Assembly (NCBI GenBank): GCA_003220225.1
Contig: QHRU01000076.1
Coordinates: forward strand, 1 to 53,440
Length of the DNA: 53,440 nucleotides
From: Candidatus Rokuibacteriota bacterium
GTDB taxonomy: Bacteria; Methylomirabilota; Methylomirabilia; Rokubacteriales; CSP1-6
Direction of reading: 5' to 3'
Shown here piece by piece: positions 42,199-51,862 of this stretch. The translations under genes and the position numbers were made by a program. The notes beneath the pieces were generated by a model. That model saw only the letters and a program-made list of their open reading frames with translations, made no database searches and was not told the origin of the DNA. Within the stretch, counting starts at the first letter, position 1. Every line of letters begins with the position of its first letter.

Positions 42199-44151
42199 TC
42201 ACGCTCCCCGCGCCCGCCGGCGGGCGCTCACGTAGTCCACCACGAGATATTCTCCCAGCCGGTCCGGCGTCGCGAAGAACGCGCGGCCGCGGTTGATGCG
42301 CGCCATCTGCTCGACGAACGAGGTCAGCCACGGGCTGCGCTCGAGCATGAACGTGTTGATGATGATGCGCTCGCGCGTGCAGCGCTGCACTTCCTTCAGC
42401 GTCTCCTGGATCGTGCGCGGCATGGGGGGGTAGCTGAAGTCGGCGACCTCGCCCTCGAGGTGCGCGGTCGGCTCGCCGTCGGTGACCATGAGGATCTGCC
42501 GGTTGCCCCCGGCGTGCCGCGCGAGCAGCCGCCGCGAGAGCATGAAGCCCGCGTGCATGTTGGTGCCCATGTTCCACTCGCTCCACGACAGCGTCGGCAG
42601 CTGCTGCGTGGTGAACTCGCGCGCGTAGAGCGAGAAGCCGACGATGTAGAGCGCGTCGCGGGGGAACTGGCTGCGGATCAGAGCGGAGAGCGCGAGGGCG
42701 ACCTTCTTCGCGGGCAGGAAGTAGCCGTTGTTCAGCATCGAGCGGCTCATGTCGAGCATGACCACGGTGGCCGCCTGAGTGCGCTGCTCGGTGCGGATGA
42801 CCGCGAAGTCGTCGGGCACGAGGCGCACGGGCGTGCCGGGGCCGCCGCGCGCGAGCGCGCGCATGACCGTCTCCTTCAGGTCGAGCAGGAACGGGTCGCC
42901 GAACTCGTACGCCTTGCTCTCGTCGGTCTGGTCGCCGCCGGCGCCACGCCGGTCGACGTGGTGGCCGCCGAAGCGGTCGCGCTTGAGGCGCGCGAAGATG
43001 TCACGCAGCGCCTTGTCGGCGATCTTGCGGATGGCGCGCGCGGTCAGCTTGAGATCGTCGTCCTCGCCCTCGAGGTAGCCGGCGTCCTTGAGCCGCTTCG
43101 CGATCTCCTGCAGCCGCTCGAGGTCGCGCGCCGCCTCCTCCCCCGCGAGCTTCGCGACGTCCTCGGGGTTCAGCTTCGCGAGATCCTCCAGGGTGCGGGT
43201 GCCGCGCAGCTCGCGCTCCAGCGCGTCGAGCCGCTGCATCTCCTCCATGAGGCGCATGGCCTCCTCGAGGCCGACCTGCTCGTCGCCGCGGAAGGGATAG
43301 CGCTGGGCCATCTCGTCGAGCGGCAGCAGGTCGGAGAGGTGCATGCCGAGCTGGCGCATGGCCGCTTCCAGGCGCTCGTCCTGCATGAACAGGGAGCGCA
43401 TCATCTCGTCCAGCTGCGCGCGCTGCTCGGGCGAGAGCGACTGCATGAGCGACTGCATGGCCGCCATCCGCTGGCCGATCTGCTCGAGCAGGTCGTCGAG
43501 GCTCTCGGCGCCGGGGAACTGATCGCCCCACTTCTGCTTGAACGTGTCGAAGTCCGGCTCGCCGCCCTCGGCCTTCTCGCGCAGCATGCGGTTGAGATCC
43601 TGGATCATCTCGCGCATGCGCTTGAGATCCGCGGGCGTCATGTTGCCGAGCGCGCTCTTCATGCCCTGCATGAACGGCTGCATCGCCTGCGCGCGCAGCG
43701 AGGCCAGCAGGTCCTGGAACTTCTGCTCGGCTGTCGCGTCGGAGAAGTCGTAGTTCTGCAGCTCGCGCAGACGCCCGGCGGCGTCGGGCGGGATCTTGTC
43801 GAGCGCCTGCTGCGCCTTCTCGCGCTCGCGGCCCTTCAGGTCCCGCTGGATACCCTCGCGCTCGGTCTTCACGACGTCGTCGAGCTTCTTGGCGATGTCC
43901 TCGAGGCTGGAGCCGAGGTCGTAGCGCTGCAGGCGCTGTTGCCGCTGCTGGCGCAGCTTGTCGAGCAGATCCTTGAGGCCGGGCATGCGCGGGCCGTCGG
44001 GCGGCCGCATGCCCTGCTGGAGCAGGCGCTGGAGGGCGGACTTCAGATCGCCGTAACCGAGGACGTCGTCCGCGATCTCGTCCAGGACGTCGTCGGCGTC
44101 GAGGTCGGGGATGGCCTGCGTGCCGTCCCAGCGCGAATAGCGGTGGAGCAC
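42199..44151 (-). CDS. VWA-domain protein, partner of the MoxR-type ATPase
   Basis: A 650-residue protein from GTG 44151, one nucleotide after the ATPase stop. Residues about 1-440 are largely helical and charged, with long coiled-coil-like stretches (LLDKLRQQRQQRLQRYDLG, LRELQNYDFSD). The C-terminal von Willebrand A domain has a complete metal-ion-dependent adhesion site: DMSRSM, the Thr in GTNMHAGF, and TDGEPT. MoxR-VWA pairs act together as ATP-driven chaperones that activate enzymes or insert metals; the client is unknown. There is no signal peptide, so it is cytoplasmic. Confidence 0.88.
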   Translation of the reverse strand: MLHRYSRWDGTQAIPDLDADDVLDEIADDVLGYGDLKSALQRLLQQGMRPPDGPRMPGLKDLLDKLRQQRQQRLQRYDLGSSLEDIAKKLDDVVKTEREGIQRDLKGREREKAQQALDKIPPDAAGRLRELQNYDFSDATAEQKFQDLLASLRAQAMQPFMQGMKSALGNMTPADLKRMREMIQDLNRMLREKAEGGEPDFDTFKQKWGDQFPGAESLDDLLEQIGQRMAAMQSLMQSLSPEQRAQLDEMMRSLFMQDERLEAAMRQLGMHLSDLLPLDEMAQRYPFRGDEQVGLEEAMRLMEEMQRLDALERELRGTRTLEDLAKLNPEDVAKLAGEEAARDLERLQEIAKRLKDAGYLEGEDDDLKLTARAIRKIADKALRDIFARLKRDRFGGHHVDRRGAGGDQTDESKAYEFGDPFLLDLKETVMRALARGGPGTPVRLVPDDFAVIRTEQRTQAATVVMLDMSRSMLNNGYFLPAKKVALALSALIRSQFPRDALYIVGFSLYAREFTTQQLPTLSWSEWNMGTNMHAGFMLSRRLLARHAGGNRQILMVTDGEPTAHLEGEVADFSYPPMPRTIQETLKEVQRCTRERIIINTFMLERSPWLTSFVEQMARINRGRAFFATPDRLGEYLVVDYVSARRRARGA

Positions 44152-44152
44152 G

Positions 44153-45544
44153 TCAGCTCCGGTACCGGGTCTGGCCGGCCTGCGAGTCCTTGTTCAGCTT
44201 TCGGCTGAGGTGCAGGCCCTCGAGCACGAACTCGACGGCGGCGGCGAGGCCGGACGCGCCGTCACCGCCGAGCTTCTGAGCCGCCGCGCGCAGCGCCGGC
44301 GTCGTCTCGGCCTGCCGCACGTACTCCGCCGAGGGCATCGCGTCGGAGACCTGCACGCTGAGGCCGCCCTGGAAGGCGGCCACCACCGGATCCAGCTCGG
44401 CCGGCGTCAGCGAGCGGTTGAAGACGTTGAGCACGGCGCGCTGCACGAGCTTACCGAGGATCTTGTCCTCGCTCGTGTCACCGAGCGTCTCCAGCTCGAT
44501 CTTGCCCGCGGTGGACGCCACCAGGGCGCCGAGGTCGCTCACGCGCGGCGCGGCGTCCGTCTCGCCGAGGCGGATGGCCCGCTTGAGCGCGCTGGAGACG
44601 AGGTTCTCGTAGTTGCAGATGCTCACACGCACGGAGACGCCGGAGCGCTGGCTGATCTCGCTGGCCTTGCGCGCGAGGTGCGTCAGCTCGGCGACGACCT
44701 GCTTCATGTACTCGGGCGTCGTCGTGTGCACGCCGTCGGCCGGGAAGGCCGTGCGTTCGGCCTCCATGATCGCGATCTCGTCCGCCACGCGCCGCGGGTA
44801 GTGGGTGCGGACCTGCGAGCCGAAACGGTCCTTGAGCGGCGTGATGATGCGGCCACGGTTCGTGTAGTCCTCGGGGTTGGCGCTCGCGACGACGTACACG
44901 TCGATGGGCAGCCGCACCTTGTAGCCGCGGATCTGGACGTCGCGCTCCTCCATGATGTTCAGGAGGCCCACCTGGATCCGCTCGGCGAGGTCCGGCAGCT
45001 CGTTGAGCGCGAAGATCCCGCGATGCGTGCGGGGCAGCAGCCCATAGTGGATCGTCAGCTCGTCGGCGAGGTAGCGGCCCTCGGCCACCTTGATCGGATC
45101 GACCTCGCCGATCAGATCGGCGATCGTGATGTCGGGCGTGGCCAGCTTCTCGCCGTAGCGCCGGTCGCGCGGCAGCCAGGCGACCTCGGCGGCGTCGCCG
45201 CGCTCGGCCACGCGCTGGCGGCACGCCGGGCAGATCGGCGCCAGCGGATCGTCGTTGATCTCGCAGCCGGCGAGCACGGGCACGGTCTCGTCGAGCAGGC
45301 CGGTAAGCAGCCGCGCGATCCGCGTCTTGGCCTGGCCGCGCTCGCCGAGCAGCACGACGTCCTGACCGCTGAGCACGGCGTTTTCGATCTGGGGGACCAC
45401 CGTGTCGTCGTAGCCGACGATGCCGGGCAGGAACGACTCGCCGCGCCGCAGCCGGGTGACGAGGTTGTCCCGCATCTCCTGCTTGACCGACTTCGAGGCG
45501 TAGCCGCGGGTGCGAAGCTCTCCGACCGTCCGTGGTTGGGTCAT
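44153..45544 (-). CDS. MoxR/ChlI-type AAA+ ATPase
   Basis: A 463-residue ATPase of the magnesium-chelatase-I/MoxR clade. Walker A is GERGQAKT (67-74), a form found in ChlI-like proteins; the Walker B region is GIFALNELPDL, with Asn before the Glu; sensor 1 is VVASANPED; the arginine-finger region is PLKDRFGSQVRTHYP. An insertion with C94, C105 and C108 (CEINDDPLAPICPAC) could bind a metal. It is translationally coupled to the VWA gene and starts the AAA-VWA-BCAT operon. Confidence 0.9.
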   Translation of the reverse strand: MTQPRTVGELRTRGYASKSVKQEMRDNLVTRLRRGESFLPGIVGYDDTVVPQIENAVLSGQDVVLLGERGQAKTRIARLLTGLLDETVPVLAGCEINDDPLAPICPACRQRVAERGDAAEVAWLPRDRRYGEKLATPDITIADLIGEVDPIKVAEGRYLADELTIHYGLLPRTHRGIFALNELPDLAERIQVGLLNIMEERDVQIRGYKVRLPIDVYVVASANPEDYTNRGRIITPLKDRFGSQVRTHYPRRVADEIAIMEAERTAFPADGVHTTTPEYMKQVVAELTHLARKASEISQRSGVSVRVSICNYENLVSSALKRAIRLGETDAAPRVSDLGALVASTAGKIELETLGDTSEDKILGKLVQRAVLNVFNRSLTPAELDPVVAAFQGGLSVQVSDAMPSAEYVRQAETTPALRAAAQKLGGDGASGLAAAVEFVLEGLHLSRKLNKDSQAGQTRYRS

Positions 45545-45618
45545 GATCGAATCTTCGCCACTATGCGGCGGGGCCCGGGCAGTGTCAACCTCGGGCGGCC
45601 GCGGCGCCCGGCGCGGCC

Positions 45619-47481
45619 TCAGTCGGGCGAGACGAGATGCTCGGTCCGCTCGGGCCGTTCGAGTGTCCGGCGCACCGCGTCCATCAGGGTGAAGACGGTG
45701 AACGGCTTCTGCACGAGCGCGCCGTCGGGGACGGGCGGCATCTCCGCATAGCCCGTCATGTACAGCACCCGGGCGTGGGCACGGACGGCTGCGAACGGCC
45801 CGGTGAGCTGCAGCCCGTTCATCCTGGGCATCATCACGTCGGTCAGCAGGAGGTGGATCGGGCCCCGGTACCGCTCGGCGACCTCGAGCGCCTCCTCACC
45901 GTTGCCCGCGGTCAGGACCGTGTAGCCGTGCTCCCGGAGCATGTCGCTCGCGAGCGCGCGCACCGCCGGGTCGTCTTCGGCGACGAGAATCGTTTCCGAT
46001 CCCGTGCGCGGCATGCTCGGCGCCGGCCGCGCTTCCGGCGCGGGCTCGCCGACCTGGGGCAGATAGACCCGGAACGTCGTGCCGTGTCCCGGCGCGCTCT
46101 CGACGACGATGTGGCCGTCGTGCTGCTCGACGATTCCGTAGACGGTCGAGAGCCCGAGCCCGGTGCCCTCGCCGATCCGCTTCGTCGTGAAGAAAGGCTC
46201 GAAGATCCGCGCCTGCGTGGCCGGCTCCATGCCGACGCCCGTATCGCTCACGATGAACTCGACCCAGCGGCCCGCCGGCAGTGCCGCCGGAAGGTGTCCC
46301 CCGCCGCGCCCGTCGCTGTCGACGTTGTCCGTGGCCAGGGTCAGCTGCCCGCCGTCAGGCATGGCGTCGCGCGCGTTCACGGCCAGATTGAGGATCACCT
46401 GCTCGAGCTGAGCGCGGTCGGCATTGACCCAGCCGGCCGTCCGGGCGAGCGTCGTGACCACGCCGATGTTTTCGCCGATCAGCCGCCGGAGCATCTTCGC
46501 CATGTCGACGATCGCGGTGTTGAGGTCCAGCGTGCGCCGCTCGAGGCGCTGCTGCCGGCTGAAGGCGAGCAGCTGCCGTGTGAGCGCGGCGGCGCGCTCC
46601 GCCGCCTCCCCGATGGCGTCGGCGTCGCCGCGCGCTCGCGCGTCATGCGGCAAGCGGTCGAGCAGGACCTGGGCGCGACCGAAGATGACCGTCAGCATGT
46701 TGTTGAAGTCGTGGGCGATGCCGCCCGCCAGCAGTCCCAGGGCCTGCATCTTCTGCGCCTGCATGAACTGCTGCGTGCGGTGCTCGACCTGCTGCTCGAG
46801 CCGGGCCGCGTGCTGCCGCAGCATCTCCTCCTCGACCTGGCGCCGATACACCTGCATGAACAGCGGCAGCAGCACCAGGTAGAGCATCGCGCCGCCCGCG
46901 AGGGAGATCGCCCAGATGACCGTGCGGCTCCAGCGGATCGTGTTCAGCAGGCGATCCGGCGTCTTGTAGACCTCGACGACGCCGAGGACGCGGCCGTCGC
47001 GGCCGACGATCGGCACGTAGATCTCGGCCAGGATCCCGAACGCCGGCCGCTCGTAGTGCTGCTCCGACTTGGCGAGCCGCTTGATCTCGACCTCGACGCT
47101 TCCCGCGAGCGCGCGCTGCAGCTCAGCGTTGCCGGGAAAGCGCTGACCGATGAGGTTGGCCTGATCCGACCAGAGGATCTCGGACTCCCGGTTCCACACC
47201 TTCGCGCGCACGACTTCGGGCAGGCTCGTGATCGTCGCCGCGAGCACGCGTCCCGAGCGCTGGCGCGCCTCGGACCCGCCGGGCTCGGTGAAGATCCGCT
47301 GGAGCCCTTCCCGCTCGACTTCGCGCCTGACCAGCGCCGCGGTGTTCTGCCACTCCCACTCCGAGACGGCCCGCGTCAGCAGCGAAGAGAGCGTGTACCC
47401 CATGGCGAGGGCGAGCGCGACGATCCCGATCAGACACAGCCCCGAGAAGCGCGTGAAGACCGGGTGCTTGAGCCAGTTCAT
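45619..47481 (-). CDS. Hybrid sensor histidine kinase with periplasmic sensor and receiver domain
   Basis: A 620-residue protein. A first membrane helix (about 12-33), a periplasmic region of about 150 residues ending GRDGRVLGVVEVYKTPD (a single-Cache-like sensor), a second helix (about 190-212), a coiled coil, a phosphoacceptor helix (LLAGGIAHDFNNMLTVIFGRAQ), an ATPase domain (NLAVNARDAMP, DTGVGME, GTGLGLSTVYGIV) and a receiver (ILVAEDDPAVRAL, phospho-Asp in LLLTDVMMP, Lys in VQKPF). TATGGT lies 6 nt before the ATG on the minus strand. No dedicated response regulator is adjacent. Confidence 0.92.
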   Translation of the reverse strand: MNWLKHPVFTRFSGLCLIGIVALALAMGYTLSSLLTRAVSEWEWQNTAALVRREVEREGLQRIFTEPGGSEARQRSGRVLAATITSLPEVVRAKVWNRESEILWSDQANLIGQRFPGNAELQRALAGSVEVEIKRLAKSEQHYERPAFGILAEIYVPIVGRDGRVLGVVEVYKTPDRLLNTIRWSRTVIWAISLAGGAMLYLVLLPLFMQVYRRQVEEEMLRQHAARLEQQVEHRTQQFMQAQKMQALGLLAGGIAHDFNNMLTVIFGRAQVLLDRLPHDARARGDADAIGEAAERAAALTRQLLAFSRQQRLERRTLDLNTAIVDMAKMLRRLIGENIGVVTTLARTAGWVNADRAQLEQVILNLAVNARDAMPDGGQLTLATDNVDSDGRGGGHLPAALPAGRWVEFIVSDTGVGMEPATQARIFEPFFTTKRIGEGTGLGLSTVYGIVEQHDGHIVVESAPGHGTTFRVYLPQVGEPAPEARPAPSMPRTGSETILVAEDDPAVRALASDMLREHGYTVLTAGNGEEALEVAERYRGPIHLLLTDVMMPRMNGLQLTGPFAAVRAHARVLYMTGYAEMPPVPDGALVQKPFTVFTLMDAVRRTLERPERTEHLVSPD

Positions 47482-47648
47482 CCCGCCACCATAGGTGCGA
47501 CGATCGTGCCAGGCGGCGCCCCCGGATCGGACCCCCATTCATGGGGTCGCCGCCGGCTCCCGTCCCTACCGCTCGTACGTCCCGCCGCGCCGGGCGGCCA
47601 GTTTCGAGCCGGCGGCTCGAGCCGCTGGCGAGGATTCGCCCAGCGGCA

Positions 47649-48821
47649 TCAGCCCTCCGCGCGCGAGCTCCTGTCCGCGAGCACCACGGCACCGGCGGCC
47701 GTGATCAGCGACGCCGCCAGCGCCCAGAAGACCGCCGGGTACGAGCCGAGGCCGAGGAGCAGCAGCGAGGCGCCGACGGGCCCGACCGCGCGCGCGGCGT
47801 TGGAGCCCAGCGCGACGGCCCCGGAGATCGTGCCGTAGTTGCGCGCGCCGAAGATCTCGGCCAGCGACGACGCGCGGGCCAGGGTGGCCATGCCATTGGC
47901 CGCCCCCTGGAGCACGATGAAGGGCACCAGCGTGCCGACGCGCGCGAGCAGCGGCAGCTGCGCGATGCCGAGCGCCTGCCCGACGAAGACGGCGGCCACC
48001 ATGACGCGGGCACCCAGGCGGGCCGAGATCGGCACGAACAGCACGCGACCCGCCAGCTGCATCGCGCCCGTCCAGCCGATCGCCGCCGCCGCGAAGGCGG
48101 CCGAGTAGCCGCGGTCGACGAGAAACGGGATGAGGTGCGTGGTGACGGCCGCCGTCGCGAAGTTGGAGACGAGGAACGCGATCGAGAGCACCCAGAACAC
48201 CGCCGTGCGCGCGGCCTCGCCCAGCGTGAGGCTGGGCGTCGGCGCCCCGTCCTCCGCGCTGGCGGACGCGTGGGCGGTGCCCTGGCGCAACAGCAGCGCG
48301 TGGATCGGGATGGTGATCACGCCGAGGATCACCGCGAGGATCGTCAAGGCGCGTCTCCAGCCCAGGAGCTCGAGCAGGGCGGCCTCGATGGGCATGAAGA
48401 TCGTGCTGGCGAGCCCCGCCACGAGGGTCACCGTGAGCAGCGCGCGGTCGCGGCCCCGCGCGAACCACGAGACGACGACGGCGAACGCCGGCTCGTAGAG
48501 GGTGGCGGCCATGGCCAGCCCCATCAGGGACCACACGGCGTAGAGCGCCGGCAGGCTCTCGACGCGGGCCCACGCGAAGGTGAGCGCGGTGGCGAGCACG
48601 GAGCCGGCGGTCATGAGCGCTCGCGGGCCGCGGGCGTCGAGCCAGCGGCCGACGGAGATGCTGGTCAGCGCGGACACGCCGAGGCCGATGGAGAAGGCCG
48701 CGGTCACCGCCACGCGGGAGGCGCCGAGGTCCTGCTCCATCGGCCTCAGGAACACGGGGAACCCGTAGTAGATGATTCCCCAGGTGACCGTCTCCGTCAC
48801 CGACAGCGCGGCGACGATCAC
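47649..48821 (-). CDS. Major facilitator superfamily transporter
   Basis: About 390 residues with 12 predicted membrane helices and the MFS motif-A-like loop GRWLDARGPRALM between helices 2 and 3. It resembles the monocarboxylate/oxalate-formate antiporter group (start …VTETVTWGIIYYGFPVFLRPMEQDLG). GTG 48821 is the first usable start. The in-frame codons just upstream read TIYYGW, a segment usually present at the start of these proteins, so the true start may be a rarer codon a little further upstream. Confidence 0.85.
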   Translation of the reverse strand: MIVAALSVTETVTWGIIYYGFPVFLRPMEQDLGASRVAVTAAFSIGLGVSALTSISVGRWLDARGPRALMTAGSVLATALTFAWARVESLPALYAVWSLMGLAMAATLYEPAFAVVVSWFARGRDRALLTVTLVAGLASTIFMPIEAALLELLGWRRALTILAVILGVITIPIHALLLRQGTAHASASAEDGAPTPSLTLGEAARTAVFWVLSIAFLVSNFATAAVTTHLIPFLVDRGYSAAFAAAAIGWTGAMQLAGRVLFVPISARLGARVMVAAVFVGQALGIAQLPLLARVGTLVPFIVLQGAANGMATLARASSLAEIFGARNYGTISGAVALGSNAARAVGPVGASLLLLGLGSYPAVFWALAASLITAAGAVVLADRSSRAEG

Positions 48822-48864
48822 CCAGCCGTAATAGATCGTGCGCGAGCCGAGTCGGACGTCCGCG

Positions 48865-50022
48865 TTATTTCTCCGCGGTGCGCACAGCCGCCGGGCCCCC
48901 GTTGACCTTGATGCGGGCGATTTCCTTGAGCCCGCGGCCGTCGAAGGAGAACACCTGCACGTCCTTCTCGACCATGTTGCCCACGAGGATCGTCTTGCCG
49001 TCGGGCGAGAAGGCGGCGCCCTGCGACCAGTGGCCGATCGGCGCCTCGGCGACCTTCGTCAGCTTCATGCCCTTCGCGCGCAGGACCACGAGCTTGCCGT
49101 GGTCCGCGTAGAACGGCGACTCCTTCGCCTTGTTGCTGCCGTTCATCACCACCACCGCGACGTGCCGGCCGTCGGGCGAGACCTTGATGCCCTCCGGCGT
49201 CTGGCCGACGCTGACCGTCTCCACGACACGCGGCGGCCGGGCGCGGACGTCGATCAGGCTCACCGTGTCGGTGTCGCCCTGGCCGAGCCCGATGTTGGCC
49301 ACGGCCGCGAAGTCGCCCTTCGACGACACGTCGATCCCGTAGGGCCGCAGCCCGGCGTTGATGTCGCGCTTGGTGTACTCGACCTTCGTGCCGTCGATCG
49401 AAAGCACCGAGATCTTGTTGTCGCCGTCGCGCGTGACGAGCGCCATCGTGCCGTCGGGCGTGAAGGTCACGTGGCTCGTGCCCGACTTCTCGTCGGCGAT
49501 CGTGACCTTGCCCACCGGTGTCACCGTCTTGCCGGAGATCGTGAACACCGACACCGTGCCCTCGCTGCGGTTGGCGACGAGCGCCAGCGTGCCCTGGCGA
49601 TTGATCGAGATGCCGGCGGCGCTCTTGCCCGCCTCCAGCGTCGTGATGACCGCCGGCGGCGACGCTTTCAGATCGATGACCGACACGCGGGTGTCCGGCA
49701 CCGTCTTGGTCGGATCGCTCGGATCCACCCTGCTCGACGAGCCCACGAGCGCCAGGCTCTCGTCGGGGGTGAGGGCGACGCTGAGAGGCGGGCCCACGAC
49801 GCTGCCCGGCGCGGCGATCTCGGCGACCAACCGCGGCGGCGAGGCCTTGAGGTCGATGATCGTCACCGTGTCCGGCCGGGGATTCGGCACGATCTTCACG
49901 GTGCCGTTGTCGAGCATGACCTTGTTGTCGTTCGACGTGACGGCCAGCTGCGCCGGCGCCGAGGTCGCGAGCGCCAGCATGGCCAACAGCACGAGGACGA
50001 AGACGCGTCGCTGAGCCTTCAT
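48865..50022 (-). CDS. Secreted YVTN-type beta-propeller protein
   Basis: A 385-residue protein with a signal peptide (about 1-25, VFVLVLLAMLALATSAPAQ) followed by about seven beta-propeller repeats. Repeated words are VTIIDLKASPP / VSVIDLKASPP / VSLIDVRARPP and F/LTPDGTMALV, SPDGRHVAVV, SPDGKTILVG. It is probably periplasmic and acts as a binding scaffold, as for other lactonase/YVTN propellers; no enzymatic residues are evident. GGGAGG precedes the ATG. It is divergent from msrA. Confidence 0.88.
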   Translation of the reverse strand: MKAQRRVFVLVLLAMLALATSAPAQLAVTSNDNKVMLDNGTVKIVPNPRPDTVTIIDLKASPPRLVAEIAAPGSVVGPPLSVALTPDESLALVGSSSRVDPSDPTKTVPDTRVSVIDLKASPPAVITTLEAGKSAAGISINRQGTLALVANRSEGTVSVFTISGKTVTPVGKVTIADEKSGTSHVTFTPDGTMALVTRDGDNKISVLSIDGTKVEYTKRDINAGLRPYGIDVSSKGDFAAVANIGLGQGDTDTVSLIDVRARPPRVVETVSVGQTPEGIKVSPDGRHVAVVVMNGSNKAKESPFYADHGKLVVLRAKGMKLTKVAEAPIGHWSQGAAFSPDGKTILVGNMVEKDVQVFSFDGRGLKEIARIKVNGGPAAVRTAEK

Positions 50023-50112
50023 GTCACACCTCCCGTGGAGTCGAGCGGGCGCTAGGACACCAGATCGCTGCGCGAAACGCAAGACGTTACAATGAGCCCG
50101 GAGGTCACGACC

Positions 50113-50769
50113 ATGTGGGGCTCGCACAAGACGACGCTGCCGACGACGGAGACCGCGCTGCCCGGCCGCGCGGAGCGGATGCCCGTGCCCGCCACCCACC
50201 ACGTGAGCGGACGGCCGCTGACGCCGCCGTTCCCCGCCGGCATGCAGACCGCGATCTTCGGACTCGGCTGCTTCTGGGGCGCCGAGAAGGCGTTCTGGCT
50301 CACGCCCGGCGTCTTCACGACCGCGGTCGGGTACGCCGCCGGGCTCACGCCGAATCCCACCTATGAGGAAGTGTGCACCGGGCGCACCGGTCACAACGAG
50401 GTCGTGCTGGTCGTGTTCGATCCCACGGCGATCTCGTACGAGGCACTGCTGCGGGTGTTCTGGGAGGCGCACGATCCCACGCAGGGCATGCGCCAGGGCA
50501 ACGACGTCGGCACGCAGTACCGCTCCGGCATCTACGTGGCGTCGCCCGCGCAGCGCGCGGCCGCCGAGGCGTCGCGCGACGCCTACCAGCGCGCGCTGAC
50601 GGCCGCCGGCCACGGCCGCATCACCACCGAGATCCTCGACGCGCCCGAGTTCTACTACGCCGAGGGCTATCACCAGCAGTACCTCAGCAAGAACCCATGG
50701 GGTTACTGCGGCCACGGCGGCACCGGCGTGGCGTGTCCGACGGGCGTCGCGGCGACCGCGCGCGCGTGA
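50113..50769 (+). CDS. msrA: Peptide-methionine (S)-S-oxide reductase
   Basis: A 218-residue MsrA. The catalytic cysteine is C53 in [34 protein letters not shown] and the C-terminal recycling cysteines in [12 protein letters not shown] are all in place. It reduces methionine-S-sulfoxide in proteins using thioredoxin. The ATG at 50113 has GGAGG upstream; an in-frame ATG at 50092 overlaps a -10-like TACAAT and is less likely. The downstream serine hydrolase overlaps as GTGA. Confidence 0.94.
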   Translation: MWGSHKTTLPTTETALPGRAERMPVPATHHVSGRPLTPPFPAGMQTAIFGLGCFWGAEKAFWLTPGVFTTAVGYAAGLTPNPTYEEVCTGRTGHNEVVLVVFDPTAISYEALLRVFWEAHDPTQGMRQGNDVGTQYRSGIYVASPAQRAAAEASRDAYQRALTAAGHGRITTEILDAPEFYYAEGYHQQYLSKNPWGYCGHGGTGVACPTGVAATARA

Positions 50770-51857
50770 ATGTCTCGGCGCCGGGCGACTGGCCGACGGC
50801 CAAGCCCGAAGATGCGGGGCTGGATCCACGTCGGCTCGACGACGCGATCGCGTATCACCGAGCCCACGAGACGCGGTGGCGGCGCGATTTCCTCCTGGAC
50901 GACGGCTGCTTCATCGGTGTCGCCGACGAGCCCCAGAGCGCCGGCGGCGTGCTCGGTCCGGTGCGGCCGCGTGGCGGGCCGAGCGGCCTCGTCGTCCGCG
51001 GCGGCCGCGTGGTGGCCGACTGGGGCGACACCGAGCGCGTGGAGATGTCCTTCGGCATCGCCAAGAGCTACCTCGCGGCGCTGGCCGGCGTCGCCGTCGC
51101 GCACGGCCTCATCGAGACGATCGACGATCCCGTGCGCGACTACGCGACCGACAACGCCTTCGTCTCCGAGCAGAATCGCGCGATCACGTGGCGCCACCTG
51201 CTGCAGCAGACGAGCGAGTGGTCGGGCACGCTCTTCGGCAAGCCCGACTCCATCGACCACAACCGCGATCTCGGCAAGGCCGACTTCGGCCAGACCGACA
51301 AGGGCGTGCCGCGCCCCATGCGCCCGCCGGGGACGCTGTGGGAGTACAACGACGTCCGCGTCAATCGCCTGAGCCTGTCGCTGCTGCAGCTGTTTCGCAG
51401 CCCGCTGGCCGACGTGCTCCGCGACGCGATCATGGCGCCGATCGGCGCGTCGTCGACGTGGGAGTGGCGGCCCTACGCGAACGCGTGGGTCGAGATCGAC
51501 GGGCGCCAGATGCCGTCGGTGCCCGGCGGCTCCCACTGGGGCGGCGGCCTCTGGATGTCCGCGCGCGATCACGCGCGCTTCGGCCTGCTGCACCTGCGTC
51601 GCGGCCGCTGGGGCGACGCGCAGATCCTGCCGGCAGCGTGGATCGACGAGTGCCGCCAGCCGTGCGCGATCAACCCGGAGTACGGCCTGCTGTGGTGGCT
51701 CGATGTCGGGCGGACCGGCGCGTGGGCCGCGCGCGGCGCCGGCAGCAGCCTCGTCTGGATCGATCCCGACGACGATCTCGTCGCCGTCGTGCGCTGGATC
51801 GACAAGCCGCACATCGGCGGCTTCCTCGAGCGCCTGCTCGACGCCGTCGAGCGCTGA
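50766..51857 (+). CDS. Serine beta-lactamase-like hydrolase with altered nucleophile motif
   Basis: A 363-residue protein of the beta-lactamase/DD-peptidase (NylB-like) fold from GTG 50766, coupled to msrA. The second motif, WEYNDVRVN (Y-x-N type), and the third, SHWGGGLW, are clear. At the SxxK site the sequence is [16 protein letters not shown]100 is present but the nucleophile position (97) is glycine (GGC at 51054-51056) where the family has serine. Either the enzyme is inactive, or S95, two residues before, compensates, or the base is an error. No signal peptide is seen. Confidence 0.85.
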   Translation: MNVSAPGDWPTAKPEDAGLDPRRLDDAIAYHRAHETRWRRDFLLDDGCFIGVADEPQSAGGVLGPVRPRGGPSGLVVRGGRVVADWGDTERVEMSFGIAKSYLAALAGVAVAHGLIETIDDPVRDYATDNAFVSEQNRAITWRHLLQQTSEWSGTLFGKPDSIDHNRDLGKADFGQTDKGVPRPMRPPGTLWEYNDVRVNRLSLSLLQLFRSPLADVLRDAIMAPIGASSTWEWRPYANAWVEIDGRQMPSVPGGSHWGGGLWMSARDHARFGLLHLRRGRWGDAQILPAAWIDECRQPCAINPEYGLLWWLDVGRTGAWAARGAGSSLVWIDPDDDLVAVVRWIDKPHIGGFLERLLDAVER

Positions 51858-51862
51858 CCTCG

